A stretch of 9,462 nt of DNA from the NCBI GenBank assembly GCA_001798455.1, contig MGSI01000032.1:1-9462 (forward strand). Direction: 5' to 3'. Positions 1 through 8,420 of the stretch are shown piece after piece. The position numbers and the translations under genes were made by a program. Origin of the DNA: Deltaproteobacteria bacterium RIFCSPLOWO2_02_FULL_57_26. GTDB lineage: Bacteria; Desulfobacterota; Binatia; UBA9968. The first letter of the stretch is position 1. Every line of letters begins with the position of its first letter. The notes under the pieces are model-generated. The model saw nothing but the letters and a program-made list of their open reading frames with translations. It did not search any database and had not been told where the DNA came from.

Positions 1-1170
1 GAGCGGCTGCGGCTTCTGGGATTTCTGACCGGTGGCCACTTTTTCATTCACTGGTTCCAGCAGCTTTTCCCGGTCGTCCTCCCATCTCTCAAGGCAGGGC
101 TGGGGTTGAACGACATTGAAGTCGGCGCGCTGAATTCCGCGCGACAGCTGGCTATGGGCAGCCTGGATTTGCCCATGGGCATGCTCGCAGATTCCCTGGT
201 GCGCCAGCGCGCCCTTATTCTGGGCTCCGCCCTAGCCTTTATGGGGACCGCCTATTTTCTCATGGGAATCGCGCCCCTCTTTTTCTGGGCGCTACTCGGC
301 TCTGGCTTTGTTGGGCTGGGCTCAGCGCTCTGGCATCCAGCGGCCGCCGCATCTTTGTCCAACCGTTTTCCGGATCGCCGAGCCACGGCTCTAGCCATTC
401 ACGGTATGGGCGCAACGCTCAGCGACACGCTAACCCCCCTTGGCGTCGGCTTGCTGCTGGTCGCGTTACCGTGGCACACGGTGCTGAGCATGCAGGTCTT
501 ACCTGGGCTTTTTTTCGGGATCATCGTCTGGTGGAGCCTGGCAGATTTCTTTACGCATGCGGAGTCCCAGGGGTGGCGCGGCGGCCAGCTTCGAGAGATG
601 GCCGATCTTGCGAAACACCCCCTCTTCGTTGCTGTCTCGGCAGCCACAGGCCTTCTCCAGATGGGCCGGCTCGTTGTGATCACCTTCTTGCCTATCTATT
701 TGCAAGAACATCTCGGCTATTCACCCTTCATCCTCGGCGTGTACATTGCCCTGCTTCACGCGATGGGAACTGTCTCGCAACCCGCCCTGGGCTATCTTTC
801 CGACCGCTACGGCCGAAGGGCCGTTCTGTTTCCCTCCTTCTTGTCCCTCGGTATCCTTTTCCTCTTGCTGGCCGTCGCAACTCCAGGGATCCTGCTCGGG
901 CTGGTCATCAGCGCCATCGGTGTTTTCTTTTACACACTGCTAAACATCACGCACGCAACGATCCTGGACGTCGCCGGCTCCAAGATCCAGGCCGCCTCCT
1001 TCGGGCTAACGTCCCTAGTAACCCAGATTGCAGTATTTCCGACTCCGATGATTGCGGGTTTTCTCATCGGGAGATACGGCATCGATTGGGCCTTTTTTCT
1101 GTCAGGGGCGTTGGTGCTGATCGGCGCGTTGATCCTGGCGCCGGTAAAGCTTTACCGCAGCGCTAGCTGA
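1..1170 (+). CDS. MFS transporter, fosmidomycin-resistance (Fsr)-like, 5'-truncated by window edge
   Basis: This is an inner-membrane secondary transporter, probably a drug/proton antiporter. The frame is open from base 1, giving 389 visible residues; an internal TTG at 106 is a poor start because the preceding codons already encode the conserved first helix region (GGHFFIHWFQQLFPVVLPSL). Only a short N-terminus should be missing. Hydrophobic segments recur along the whole length, consistent with about 12 membrane helices. The MFS motif-A loop appears weakly after helix 2 (PMGMLADSLVRQRA) and clearly in the second half (GYLSDRYGRR, near visible residue 264). The HxxxHW-like first helix and the arrangement resemble the Fsr branch (family knowledge, from memory). 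The substrate cannot be read from sequence; fosmidomycin resistance is only the name of the branch. The gene converges on the ribonuclease gene, with 53 bp between their stops. Confidence 0.88.
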   Translation, partial: ERLRLLGFLTGGHFFIHWFQQLFPVVLPSLKAGLGLNDIEVGALNSARQLAMGSLDLPMGMLADSLVRQRALILGSALAFMGTAYFLMGIAPLFFWALLGSGFVGLGSALWHPAAAASLSNRFPDRRATALAIHGMGATLSDTLTPLGVGLLLVALPWHTVLSMQVLPGLFFGIIVWWSLADFFTHAESQGWRGGQLREMADLAKHPLFVAVSAATGLLQMGRLVVITFLPIYLQEHLGYSPFILGVYIALLHAMGTVSQPALGYLSDRYGRRAVLFPSFLSLGILFLLLAVATPGILLGLVISAIGVFFYTLLNITHATILDVAGSKIQAASFGLTSLVTQIAVFPTPMIAGFLIGRYGIDWAFFLSGALVLIGALILAPVKLYRSAS

Positions 1171-1223
1171 GGATGGGAGGCTCCGCTCCCCGAGCCAATA
1201 CAACGAGACTTATTACGCTCCCG

Positions 1224-2732
1224 TTAGATAGCAGAGATTTCGTACTTCTGATGGTGCAGCTCCTCGCTGGCCTTGATGATGATCTTACGGTTGATCTCGC
1301 GCTCCAAATTGTCCAGGCTGCGACTTTCATCGTCATAGAGGAAGTTCGCGATATCCGGGTGCACCCTGACCTGGATCCTTTTCCCATCTTCGAGGTGGTT
1401 CTTTTCCCTCTTAATCGCCCTTAGGATCTCGTAGGCGATCGTGACGTGGGACTTGATGCGGCCCCGGCCTTCACAATAGGGGCATGCGCTCAGGAGAACA
1501 TTCTCCAGGCTTTCTCGCGTCCGCTGCCGAGTCATCTCGACCAAGCCCAGCTCAGAGATCTTTAAGATGTTGGTGCGGGCCTTGTCCTTCTTGATCGCCT
1601 CCTTGAGCGCGTCGTATACTTTTTTGCGGTTGGCCTCCTTCTCCATATCAATAAAGTCAATGATAATGATGCCGCCGACGTTTCTCAGCCGCAGTTGGCG
1701 GACGATCTCCGGCGCGGCCTCCAGATTCGTTTTGAAAACCGTCTCCTCCTGGTTCCTTTTCCCCACGAACCGCCCCGTGTTGATATCAATGGCGGTCAAG
1801 GCCTCCGTGCGTTCAATCGTGATATAGCCTCCCGAATGCAACCAGATCTTGCGCTCCAAAGCCTTGGCGATCTGCTCTTCGATGCCGTAATGGTCCATGA
1901 TCGGTTCGGCTTGCGAATAGAGGGTGATCTTCGATTTCAGCCGAGGCATGAAATGGCCCACGAAATCGAGGATGCGCCGGTATTCCTTGACGTGATCCAT
2001 AACGACCAGGTGCGTGTCCGTAGTAAAAAAGTCACGGATGGTACGGGAGATGAGATCGAGATCCTGGTGAATGAGAGAAGGAGCGGTTGCACCCTCGGCC
2101 TTTTTCTGAACCCCGCGCCACAGTTTGGTCAGGAATGCGAGATCCCTCTGAATCTCCCTTTTGCTTCGCCCCTCACAGGCTGTCCGCAAAATAAAACCCC
2201 CCTCCTTGGATAAAACAGAGAGGGCAATCTCCTTCAAGCGCTTCCTCTCCTTGTCATCCTCGATGCGGCGCGAGATGCCGACGTGAGTGCTTGTGGGCAT
2301 GAAGACCAGGTATCGTCCCGGGAGAGAGATGTAGGACGTGATGCGGGCCCCCTTCATCCCCAGCGGATCTTTAGCGACCTGGACCAAGATCTCCTGTCCG
2401 CGCGACAGCTGCCGCTCGATCGGAAGACGGCGATGGGAGGACGGCTTGGGACCCTCGAAGATGATCTCGTCTTCTGACCCGGGAGGAGGAGAGGCGGCCT
2501 CGTACGCGGTGGAAAAATCGGAGACATGGAGGAAGGCAGCTTTGTCCATGCCGATCTCTACAAAGGCTGCCTGCATTCCGGGAAGCACCCGGGCCACTTT
2601 GCCCTTGTAAATATTCCCGACGATGCCTCTCTCCTGTCTTCTTTCCACCAAGAACTCGGCGAGGGCCTTGTCCTCTACGATGGCAATGCGACTTTCCTGG
2701 GGCGTGGAGTTAATAAAGATGTCTTGTTGCAT
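1224..2732 (-). CDS. rng: Ribonuclease G/E family endoribonuclease
   Basis: This is a cytoplasmic single-strand-specific endoribonuclease that, in its family, trims rRNA ends and starts mRNA decay. The 502 residues begin with the typical strand INSTPQESRIAIVED, followed by an S1 RNA-binding domain (about 36-130, GNIYKGKVARVLPGMQAAFV). The DNase I-like catalytic part carries both metal-binding aspartates in context: D316 in LTAIDINTGRF and D359 in IIIIDFIDM, matching D303 and D346 of E. coli RNase E. The zinc-link cysteines are C417 and C420 (CPYCEGRG). The length is that of RNase G; the long C-terminal degradosome scaffold of RNase E is absent. A charged and proline-rich stretch of about 30 residues (74-106) interrupts the S1 region. 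The ATG start fits the family N-terminus although no strong Shine-Dalgarno sequence is visible. Two candidate promoters lie upstream. The symbol rng reflects size; rne would be an alternative. Confidence 0.95.
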   Translation of the reverse strand: MQQDIFINSTPQESRIAIVEDKALAEFLVERRQERGIVGNIYKGKVARVLPGMQAAFVEIGMDKAAFLHVSDFSTAYEAASPPPGSEDEIIFEGPKPSSHRRLPIERQLSRGQEILVQVAKDPLGMKGARITSYISLPGRYLVFMPTSTHVGISRRIEDDKERKRLKEIALSVLSKEGGFILRTACEGRSKREIQRDLAFLTKLWRGVQKKAEGATAPSLIHQDLDLISRTIRDFFTTDTHLVVMDHVKEYRRILDFVGHFMPRLKSKITLYSQAEPIMDHYGIEEQIAKALERKIWLHSGGYITIERTEALTAIDINTGRFVGKRNQEETVFKTNLEAAPEIVRQLRLRNVGGIIIIDFIDMEKEANRKKVYDALKEAIKKDKARTNILKISELGLVEMTRQRTRESLENVLLSACPYCEGRGRIKSHVTIAYEILRAIKREKNHLEDGKRIQVRVHPDIANFLYDDESRSLDNLEREINRKIIIKASEELHHQKYEISAI

Positions 2733-2805
2733 GAGTTGTGCTTTTTAATCTGGTCTACGGCTCGGGCGGGGGAAAAATGGCGGGATCTCTCCCAAGCATT
2801 GGAGA

Positions 2806-2833
2806 TCTATAACAGATCGATAAGGAACGACAA
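2806..2833 (-). promoter_or_regulatory. Second candidate promoter for the RNase G gene (proximal)
   Basis: On the minus strand TTGTCG (2833-2828) and TATAGA (2811-2806) are spaced by 16 bp, and a TGT triplet precedes the -10 box, an extended -10 feature. The start would be near 2799, giving a leader of about 65 nt. It is weaker than the distal candidate; both could be used, or only one. Confidence 0.35.
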
Positions 2834-2844
2834 AACCAGATCAA

Positions 2845-2873
2845 TTTATAGTCCACTATCAGGCTAATAGCAA
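2845..2873 (-). promoter_or_regulatory. Candidate sigma70 promoter for the RNase G gene (distal)
   Basis: Read on the minus strand, TTGCTA (2873-2868) and TATAAA (2850-2845) are separated by 17 bp. The -10 box matches consensus at five of six bases and the -35 box at four. Transcription would start near 2838, leaving a leader of about 105 nt before the rng ATG. It faces away from the HNH promoter, with 34 bp between the two -35 boxes. The assignment rests on motif matching alone. Confidence 0.55.
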
Positions 2874-2907
2874 GAGCCTCGATATACAGCCCATACCCCC
2901 CTTTCTG

Positions 2908-2936
2908 TTGACTTTTTACCTCCGCACCGATATTTT
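2908..2936 (+). promoter_or_regulatory. Candidate sigma70 promoter for the HNH gene
   Basis: TTGACT (2908-2913) and TATTTT (2931-2936) are separated by exactly 17 bp in AT-richer DNA than the surrounding genes. Five of six -35 bases and four of six -10 bases match consensus. The predicted start near 2943 leaves a leader of about 53 nt before the ATG at 2996. Confidence 0.6.
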
Positions 2937-2995
2937 GGCTGTAATTAGAATCTGCTACGACAATATAAATTCATTCTAGTCCCTCAAAACGCGGT

Positions 2996-3628
2996 ATGAA
3001 CTACGCAACTACCGTACCGGGTTATTTGGTTCTCAACACGAAGGTGCTCATCTTAAATCGCTCCTACCTGCCTATCCACGTGACCTCAGTGCGGCGGGCT
3101 TTTTCGCTCCTTTATCAAGGCATCGCGCGGGCAGTAAACGAGCAGTACCAAACTTTCGATTTTGACAGCTGGAGTCACCTCTCCGTTTCCGTCAGGGACG
3201 AATCCATCGGGCTGGTCAACCGGGTCATTCGTGTACCGAGAGTGATCCTTCTGGTGGGGTATGACCGGGTCCCCAAGAGACAGGTCCGCTTTAGCCGCTA
3301 CAATATCTACGCGCGTGATAATTGCACCTGTCAGTACTGTGGCCACAGACTTCCCCGCCATGAGCTCAACCTGGACCATGTGATACCCCGATCGCGCGGG
3401 GGAATATCCACCTGGGAAAATGTCGTTTGCTCATGCCACGCATGTAACAGGCATAAAGGGGGGCGAACTCCCCAAGAGGCGAAGCTGACCCTGCTGCGGA
3501 AACCTTACAAGCCGAAATGGACCCCATTTATGCAGGAAACGTTTAACCTGTCACGCTACCGGGAATGGCTCCCGTTCTTGAGCACGGTTGACGTGTCCTA
3601 TTGGAACACAGAGCTTCTGGAAAGATAG
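2996..3628 (+). CDS. HNH endonuclease domain protein
   Basis: This 210-residue protein has an N-terminal region with the pattern VLILNRSYLPIHVTSVRRAF (about 17-36), seen in a widespread family of chromosomal HNH proteins, and a C-terminal HNH nuclease fold. Zinc-knuckle cysteines are C112/C115 (CQYC) and C147/C150 (CHAC). The ββα-metal motif is present, with D127-H128 in LDHVIPRSRGG, N142 in WENVV and H153 in NRHKGG, so the active site looks intact. The ATG is the first in-frame start after a stop at 2966; no clear Shine-Dalgarno precedes it, and a start up to about 16 codons further in cannot be excluded. There is no intron, intein or phage context, so a homing enzyme is unlikely. It has its own promoter, opposite rng, and precedes smc. 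A DNA-cleaving or repair role is inferred from the fold; the true substrate is not known to me. Confidence 0.88.
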   Translation: MNYATTVPGYLVLNTKVLILNRSYLPIHVTSVRRAFSLLYQGIARAVNEQYQTFDFDSWSHLSVSVRDESIGLVNRVIRVPRVILLVGYDRVPKRQVRFSRYNIYARDNCTCQYCGHRLPRHELNLDHVIPRSRGGISTWENVVCSCHACNRHKGGRTPQEAKLTLLRKPYKPKWTPFMQETFNLSRYREWLPFLSTVDVSYWNTELLER

Positions 3629-3644
3629 CTTATTACCTTTTCTA

Positions 3645-3660
3645 ACGGGCACAGGTCCGT
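3645..3660 (+). other. Small hairpin after the HNH gene
   Basis: ACGGGC (3645-3650) can pair with GTCCGT (3655-3660) through six pairs including one G-U, around an ACAG loop. It begins 17 nt after the HNH stop. No T-run follows, so it is not a convincing intrinsic terminator; it might stabilise a 3' end or be chance. Confidence 0.22.
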
Positions 3661-3732
3661 AGATCTGTCTGATCCCCATCCCAATATATTGTGGTATTCT
3701 CATAAAAACATCCTTTATATTGTCCTTTTTCC

Positions 3733-3761
3733 TTGACACGCTTTCGCTCTTGTGGAATAGT
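3733..3761 (+). promoter_or_regulatory. Candidate sigma70 promoter for smc
   Basis: A perfect -35 box TTGACA (3733-3738) is followed after 17 bp by AATAGT (3756-3761), which matches the -10 consensus at four of six positions. The start would lie near 3768, about 50 nt before the smc ATG. This gives smc, and probably ftsY, transcription independent of the HNH gene. Confidence 0.55.
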
Positions 3762-3818
3762 GGCAATTAAATCAGCCACTTGTGTGCTATTGACTCCTCC
3801 CTGCTAGGGAATTGAATT

Positions 3819-6800
3819 ATGCGCCTTAAGAGCCTGGAATTGTTGGGATTCAAGTCATTTGCCCAACGCATCGTCCTGCAGTTTAATCCCGGGGTAACGG
3901 CCATCGTCGGGCCCAACGGCTGTGGCAAGTCCAACATTGTAGACGCTCTGCGCTGGCTCATGGGAGAGCAGAGCGCGCGCCACCTCCGGGGTCACATGAT
4001 GGAGGACGTCATCTTCAACGGTAGCGAGAGCCTAACTTCCACCGGGATGGCGGAGGTTTCGTTAATCCTCGACAACTCCGACGGTCGGGGTCCAGCCGAA
4101 TACAGTAGCTTCAGTGAGATCATGGTTACCCGTAGGCTCTTCCGCTCCGGAGACTCCGAATACGAAATCAACAAGGTGCCGTGCCGGCTGAAGGATATCA
4201 TTGAACTCTTCCTCGGCACGGGGGCAGGAAGCAAGGCCTATTCCATCGTGGAACAGGGGCGCATCGAGGAATTGGTCAACGCCAAGCCCGAAGAGCGCCG
4301 CGCGCTCATCGAGGAAGCCGCGGGAACGAGCAAATACAAAAGCCGCAAGCTGGTGGCGGAACGAAAGCTCGAGCGGACACAGCAAAACCTGCTGCGGGTC
4401 AGCGATATTGTCCGGGAGATCGAACGGCAAATCCGGAGCTTGGAACTCCAGGCCAAGAAAGCCGAGCGCTACAAATCTCTCAAACAAGAGTTAAAAGAAA
4501 AGGACCTCGCCTGGGCGACCCTTCAGAGCCGCGACCTGGAGGAGGATATCGCCGGGCATCAGCTCAAGCTGGCGGAAGCGGAGGATCACTCCGCCCAACT
4601 TTTTGCAACGCTTCACTCCAAGGAGGCGGAAAGCGAAGCCATCCGGCTATCCCTGTTGGAGGCGGAAAGAGAAATCGCCGCAAGGCAAGAGACGCTTTAT
4701 CAGCGTAAGGTCCAGATCCAGGGGGAAGAACAGAAAGTCGATTTCGACCGCAAGGATCTGGAACGTTTAGCAGAAACCGAGAGGCAAACCCGGATCGAAC
4801 TTGCGCAAATGCAAAGCAAACTCGCCACCCTGGCCGCGGAAATTGACGAGCTAAAACAGGCCCAGGATCAGTTCATCCAGCTTTCCCTCTTCGAAGAAGG
4901 TTTTCTGCGCGACAAGGAAAAAGCGCTAGAGGAAATAAAGGTCAGGATTCGGAACCTCCGCTCAGCGCTGGAGCAAGAAAAAGACGATCTGATCGACACG
5001 ATGAATCGGGTTTCCCAGCTGAAGAATGATCTCAGCGCTATGGAGAGGCGGCGCAGGGAGATCGAAGTCGAGCTGTCCAAGACCCAGGTTGCCGCGGCCG
5101 AAAGCGCCCGCTCCGTGGAAGCCTGGCAGGAAAAGCGCAAGGAAAGAGGAACGGCCTTGGACCGCTCCTCGGCGCGCGCCCGCGACATCGAGCGGGAGAT
5201 CGAAAGGATCGCCGCGATCATCCAACAGGGGGCAGAAAAAAAAGCGCAGCAGGAAAATACCATCGAGGCCTTGAAAGAACGGCTGCAAGAGAGCCGCTCC
5301 CAGCTCGCGACCTTGGAAGAGCTCCAGAAAAACTACGAGGGATATCACGAAGGGGTGCGGGCCATCATGTTGAAGCGCCAGGAGCAGACCGGATTGAATG
5401 GGATCCATGGGCTCGTGGCCGAGGTCATCGAAGCTCCGGAAGACTTGGAAAAAGCCCTGACCGCAGTCCTCGGAGATCGGCTCCAGTACGTCATCGTGCG
5501 CGGCCACGAAGAAGGGCTTGAGGCCATCGAATATTTGAAGCGCGAGGCCTCAGGTCGGAGCAGTTTCATCCCCTTGCAGCTATCCCCGAGGGTGCCCCGC
5601 TCGCTCCCGGTGACCGCGCCGGAAGTCATCTCTCCCCTACTCGAGAGGGTCGCCGTTAAAGACGGCTACCGCGAGATCGCCGAGTACCTGTTGGGGGACG
5701 TGGTGGTGGTCAGGAGCCTGCGGGCCGGGTTAGAGCTGTGGAACCGCAACGGGTTTATCAACACGCTGGTCACTCCTGAAGGAGAGGTCATCGACCCCAT
5801 GGGCGTCGTGACCGGCGGTAGCTCCGATAGCCTGGAAGGCAATGTGCTCTCGCAAAAGCGGCGTATCAGAGAGCTGAAGAGCCTTCTCATCGAGCTGGAA
5901 GCGGAGCTGGGAAGAGAAGAAACAGTGATCACGGCTCTGCGAGAAGAGCTTGAGCGCGCCGGAACATGCAGGTCCGCTTTGGTCGAGGAAAGCCACCGCC
6001 TGGCGCTCGATCGGATCAGCCTGGAACACGACCGGCTCCAAGCCGACCAGGAAGTTGAGCGGTTAGAGGAGACCCTGGCTTCACTCACCGGGGCTGAAAG
6101 GGATTTGCAAGCCGGTCTGGAAGGCTTGGACCTCGACATCCAGGACGCCCAGAAAACCACTGAAGCCACACTCCAGGACAGGAAGGAGCGGGAAGCCGCC
6201 TTGTCCGACAAGCAAGAGACTCTGTCCGGGTTGGACCGGGAGGCGGAACTCCTGGAAGCTCAAGTGACCGAGTCGCGGGTCCGCGGCGCAGCCCTGGGTG
6301 AAAGGAAAGAGAACTCCCAGCAGAACCTGGAAAACCGCCTTACGCTTCAGCAAGAGCTTCGCGACCAGGTCGAAAGCCGCGAGAGCCAACTCGCACAGAT
6401 GCGGGAGAAAAAAGACCAGCTAGCGCAGGCCATCCGACGGGCAGAGAGCTGGTTGGAACAAGAGCGGCAGGCCGTGCGGGAGTTCGAAGAGAGACTCCAG
6501 ACCGAACGGCAAAAATACCGGGAGATCTCGCGGCGCCTAACGGAGACGGAAGAGACGATCAAAGGGCTCCGGCCGTTAGGCGAAGCGGCGCAGCAAGAAA
6601 AGAGCCACCTTCAACTTTACCTCTCCGAGAAGCGGATCAACCTGCAGCATCTGTTCGAAAGCCTCAGGGAAAAATACGACGTGGATCTCAAGGAAGTGTC
6701 CTCAGAGGTGCCGGTGGAGAGGGTTTCCCGGGAGGATCTCCTCAGGGAAATTGAAGAGCTGAGGAGCAGACTCGAGCGGATGGGCGAGGTCAACCTGGCC

Positions 6801-7373
6801 GCCATCGGCGAATTCGAGGAGCTCAATAGCCGCTACCAGTTTCTGACCCAGCAAAAACTGGACCTAGAGAAATCGATAGCCGACCTGCAGCAAACGATTG
6901 TAAAACTCAACCGAATCTGCCGACTCCGCTTTAAAGAGGGCTTTGAAGAGATCAGCGACAAATTCCAACAGATCTTTCCCAGACTCTTCCACGGAGGAAA
7001 AGCACACCTGGTTTTAACCGACGAAAACGACTATCTCGAAACCGGAGTCGATATCGTAGCTCAGCCGCCCGGAAAAAAGCTCCAATCGATCAGCCTCCTT
7101 TCAGGGGGAGAGAAGGCCCTCACGGCCGTGAGCCTCCTGTTCGCCATCTTCCTAACCAAACCGAGCCCGTTCTGCTTCCTCGACGAGGTCGACGCCCCTC
7201 TTGATGACGCCAACATCGACCGATTTAACGAGCTCGTCAAGGAGATGAGCCAAAGCTCGCAGTTTGTCCTCATCACCCACAGCAAAAGGACCATGCAATC
7301 GGCCCAGGTTCTCTACGGGATCACGATGGAAGAGCCCGGGGCATCCAAAGTGGTCTCGGTCAACATGAACTGA
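3819..7373 (+). CDS. smc: Chromosome segregation/condensation ATPase Smc
   Basis: Smc is the ATPase of the bacterial condensin; it dimerises through a hinge, works with ScpA and ScpB (not in this window), and organises replicated chromosomes. All domains are present in 1184 residues, the usual length. The N-terminal head has Walker A GPNGCGKS (31-38) and the EQSARHLRG segment. A first long coiled coil rich in E, K, Q and R runs from about 170 to 510, the hinge is at about 525-670 (GIHGLVAEVIEAPEDLEKAL onward, with VTGGSSDS near its end), and the returning coil runs from about 680 to 1010. The C-terminal head carries the signature LSGGEK (1094-1099) and Walker B ending in D1122-E1123 (FLDEVDAPLDDAN), so ATP hydrolysis should be intact. 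The ATG at 3819 is supported by AGGGA (3806-3810), eight bases upstream. ftsY follows after 114 bp. Confidence 0.98.
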   Translation: MRLKSLELLGFKSFAQRIVLQFNPGVTAIVGPNGCGKSNIVDALRWLMGEQSARHLRGHMMEDVIFNGSESLTSTGMAEVSLILDNSDGRGPAEYSSFSEIMVTRRLFRSGDSEYEINKVPCRLKDIIELFLGTGAGSKAYSIVEQGRIEELVNAKPEERRALIEEAAGTSKYKSRKLVAERKLERTQQNLLRVSDIVREIERQIRSLELQAKKAERYKSLKQELKEKDLAWATLQSRDLEEDIAGHQLKLAEAEDHSAQLFATLHSKEAESEAIRLSLLEAEREIAARQETLYQRKVQIQGEEQKVDFDRKDLERLAETERQTRIELAQMQSKLATLAAEIDELKQAQDQFIQLSLFEEGFLRDKEKALEEIKVRIRNLRSALEQEKDDLIDTMNRVSQLKNDLSAMERRRREIEVELSKTQVAAAESARSVEAWQEKRKERGTALDRSSARARDIEREIERIAAIIQQGAEKKAQQENTIEALKERLQESRSQLATLEELQKNYEGYHEGVRAIMLKRQEQTGLNGIHGLVAEVIEAPEDLEKALTAVLGDRLQYVIVRGHEEGLEAIEYLKREASGRSSFIPLQLSPRVPRSLPVTAPEVISPLLERVAVKDGYREIAEYLLGDVVVVRSLRAGLELWNRNGFINTLVTPEGEVIDPMGVVTGGSSDSLEGNVLSQKRRIRELKSLLIELEAELGREETVITALREELERAGTCRSALVEESHRLALDRISLEHDRLQADQEVERLEETLASLTGAERDLQAGLEGLDLDIQDAQKTTEATLQDRKEREAALSDKQETLSGLDREAELLEAQVTESRVRGAALGERKENSQQNLENRLTLQQELRDQVESRESQLAQMREKKDQLAQAIRRAESWLEQERQAVREFEERLQTERQKYREISRRLTETEETIKGLRPLGEAAQQEKSHLQLYLSEKRINLQHLFESLREKYDVDLKEVSSEVPVERVSREDLLREIEELRSRLERMGEVNLAAIGEFEELNSRYQFLTQQKLDLEKSIADLQQTIVKLNRICRLRFKEGFEEISDKFQQIFPRLFHGGKAHLVLTDENDYLETGVDIVAQPPGKKLQSISLLSGGEKALTAVSLLFAIFLTKPSPFCFLDEVDAPLDDANIDRFNELVKEMSQSSQFVLITHSKRTMQSAQVLYGITMEEPGASKVVSVNMN

Positions 7374-7427
7374 CGGACTGGCTTACCGCTCCCCTCCCAC
7401 GCCAACTCCATAGAGTTCCATCCTTCA

Positions 7428-7456
7428 TTGCGAGGCTCGGCCCGGAGTGGTAAAAA
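7428..7456 (+). promoter_or_regulatory. Weak candidate promoter for ftsY
   Basis: TTGCGA (7428-7433) and TAAAAA (7451-7456) are 17 bp apart, each matching consensus at four of six bases. A start near 7463 would leave a leader of about 25 nt. No convincing terminator separates smc from ftsY, so read-through from smc is at least as likely as this promoter. Confidence 0.25.
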
Positions 7457-7473
7457 AGTTTTCGGGAATTTTT

Positions 7474-7480
7474 GTGGAGA
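7474..7480 (+). promoter_or_regulatory. Ribosome binding site that fixes the ftsY start
   Basis: GTGGAGA ends seven bases before the ATG at 7488. No comparable site precedes the in-frame upstream ATT/ATG-type candidates or the later ATG at 7503, so this favours translation from 7488. Confidence 0.65.
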
Positions 7481-7487
7481 TTCGATA

Positions 7488-8420
7488 ATGAGCGGCACAT
7501 CCATGCTCGAGCGGCTGAAGCGAAGCCTGGTCAAAACCCGGGCGGGGTTCACCCAAAAGCTCCAAGGCTTGTTTCAAGACCGCCGATGGGACGAAGAAAC
7601 GCTAGTGGCGATGGAAGAGATTTTGCTTTCCGCAGACCTCGGCGTCAAAGCGACCCAGCGGTTGGTCGATGCCGTCCGGCGCCGCTCTCCAAAAGGCGGC
7701 TCAGAAGATCACGACGACCCGTTCTTCTATTTGCAGCAGGAAATTCTTCAAATCTTGAAACCACCCGAGGGCCAACCGCCGCCTTCGCGTCCGGCTGAAT
7801 CTCCCTGGGTCGTTGTGTTTTTAGGCGTCAATGGTGCCGGCAAAACCACCACGATAGGGAAGCTCGCCTCTCGCTACCAGCAGGCAAAGGAAAAAGTCCT
7901 CCTCGTCGCGGCCGACACCTTCCGAGCCGCCGCCATCGAACAGCTGGAGATCTGGGCAAGCAGGGTGGGCGCAGAGGTGATCAAGCATCAGGCCGGGGCC
8001 GACCCTTCCGCCGTAGTCTTCGACGGCCTACACGCAGCCAAGAAGCGCCGGGCCGATGTCGTCCTGATCGACACCGCAGGAAGACTGCACACCAAGGCCC
8101 ACTTGGTAGAAGAACTGAAAAAGATCCGCCGGGTCATCGCCAGAGAGCAACCCGGAGCTCCTCATGAAACGCTCCTGGTATTGGATGCCACCACAGGCCA
8201 GAACGCCCTCCAACAGGCAAAAATCTTCAAGGAGGCTCTCGAAGTGACGGGCATCGTGCTCACCAAGCTGGACGGAACGGCCAAAGGCGGGGTTATTATC
8301 GGGATCCAAGAGGAACTAGGGATCCCGGTCCAATATATCGGCGTTGGGGAAGATGTCGAGGACCTCCAGCCATTCGATCCGGCACTATTCGTCCAGTCGC
8401 TTTTTGACAACCACATGTGA
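7488..8420 (+). CDS. ftsY: Signal recognition particle receptor FtsY
   Basis: FtsY is the GTPase at the cytoplasmic membrane that docks the Ffh/4.5S RNA particle and hands nascent membrane proteins to the Sec translocon. The 310 residues contain a helical N domain (about 8-100, beginning MLERLKRSLVKTRAGF) and the G domain: G1 GVNGAGKTTT (113-122), the SRP-specific DTFRAAA segment (143-149), G3 DTAGR (195-199) and G4 TKLD (259-262) followed by GTAKGG, ending in the usual VGEDVEDLQPFDPALFV. The long acidic N-terminal A domain of E. coli FtsY is missing; the basic amphipathic first helix probably serves membrane contact, as in other short FtsY proteins. An in-frame upstream extension to 7428 adds 20 unconserved residues without a ribosome site and was not used. 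The gene lies behind smc, an arrangement known from several phyla, including Firmicutes. No clear terminator follows. Confidence 0.97.
   Translation: MSGTSMLERLKRSLVKTRAGFTQKLQGLFQDRRWDEETLVAMEEILLSADLGVKATQRLVDAVRRRSPKGGSEDHDDPFFYLQQEILQILKPPEGQPPPSRPAESPWVVVFLGVNGAGKTTTIGKLASRYQQAKEKVLLVAADTFRAAAIEQLEIWASRVGAEVIKHQAGADPSAVVFDGLHAAKKRRADVVLIDTAGRLHTKAHLVEELKKIRRVIAREQPGAPHETLLVLDATTGQNALQQAKIFKEALEVTGIVLTKLDGTAKGGVIIGIQEELGIPVQYIGVGEDVEDLQPFDPALFVQSLFDNHM

Noticed and set aside
1175..1196. GC-rich inverted repeats (GGGAG/CTCCC and GGCTC/GAGCC) between the convergent transporter and rng stops, as a bidirectional terminator.
   Set aside because: The stems are five pairs long, compete with each other, and have no T-run on either strand.
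3682..3691. The perfect palindrome CAATATATTG upstream of smc as an operator.
   Set aside because: It is a short AT-rich palindrome that does not extend outward and sits about 40 bp upstream of the promoter; no second copy supports it.
5236..5243. A run of eight A in smc as a programmed slippage site.
   Set aside because: The run is not in the frame needed for a classic slippery heptamer, lies in a lysine-rich coiled coil where such runs occur by chance, and the gene is intact.
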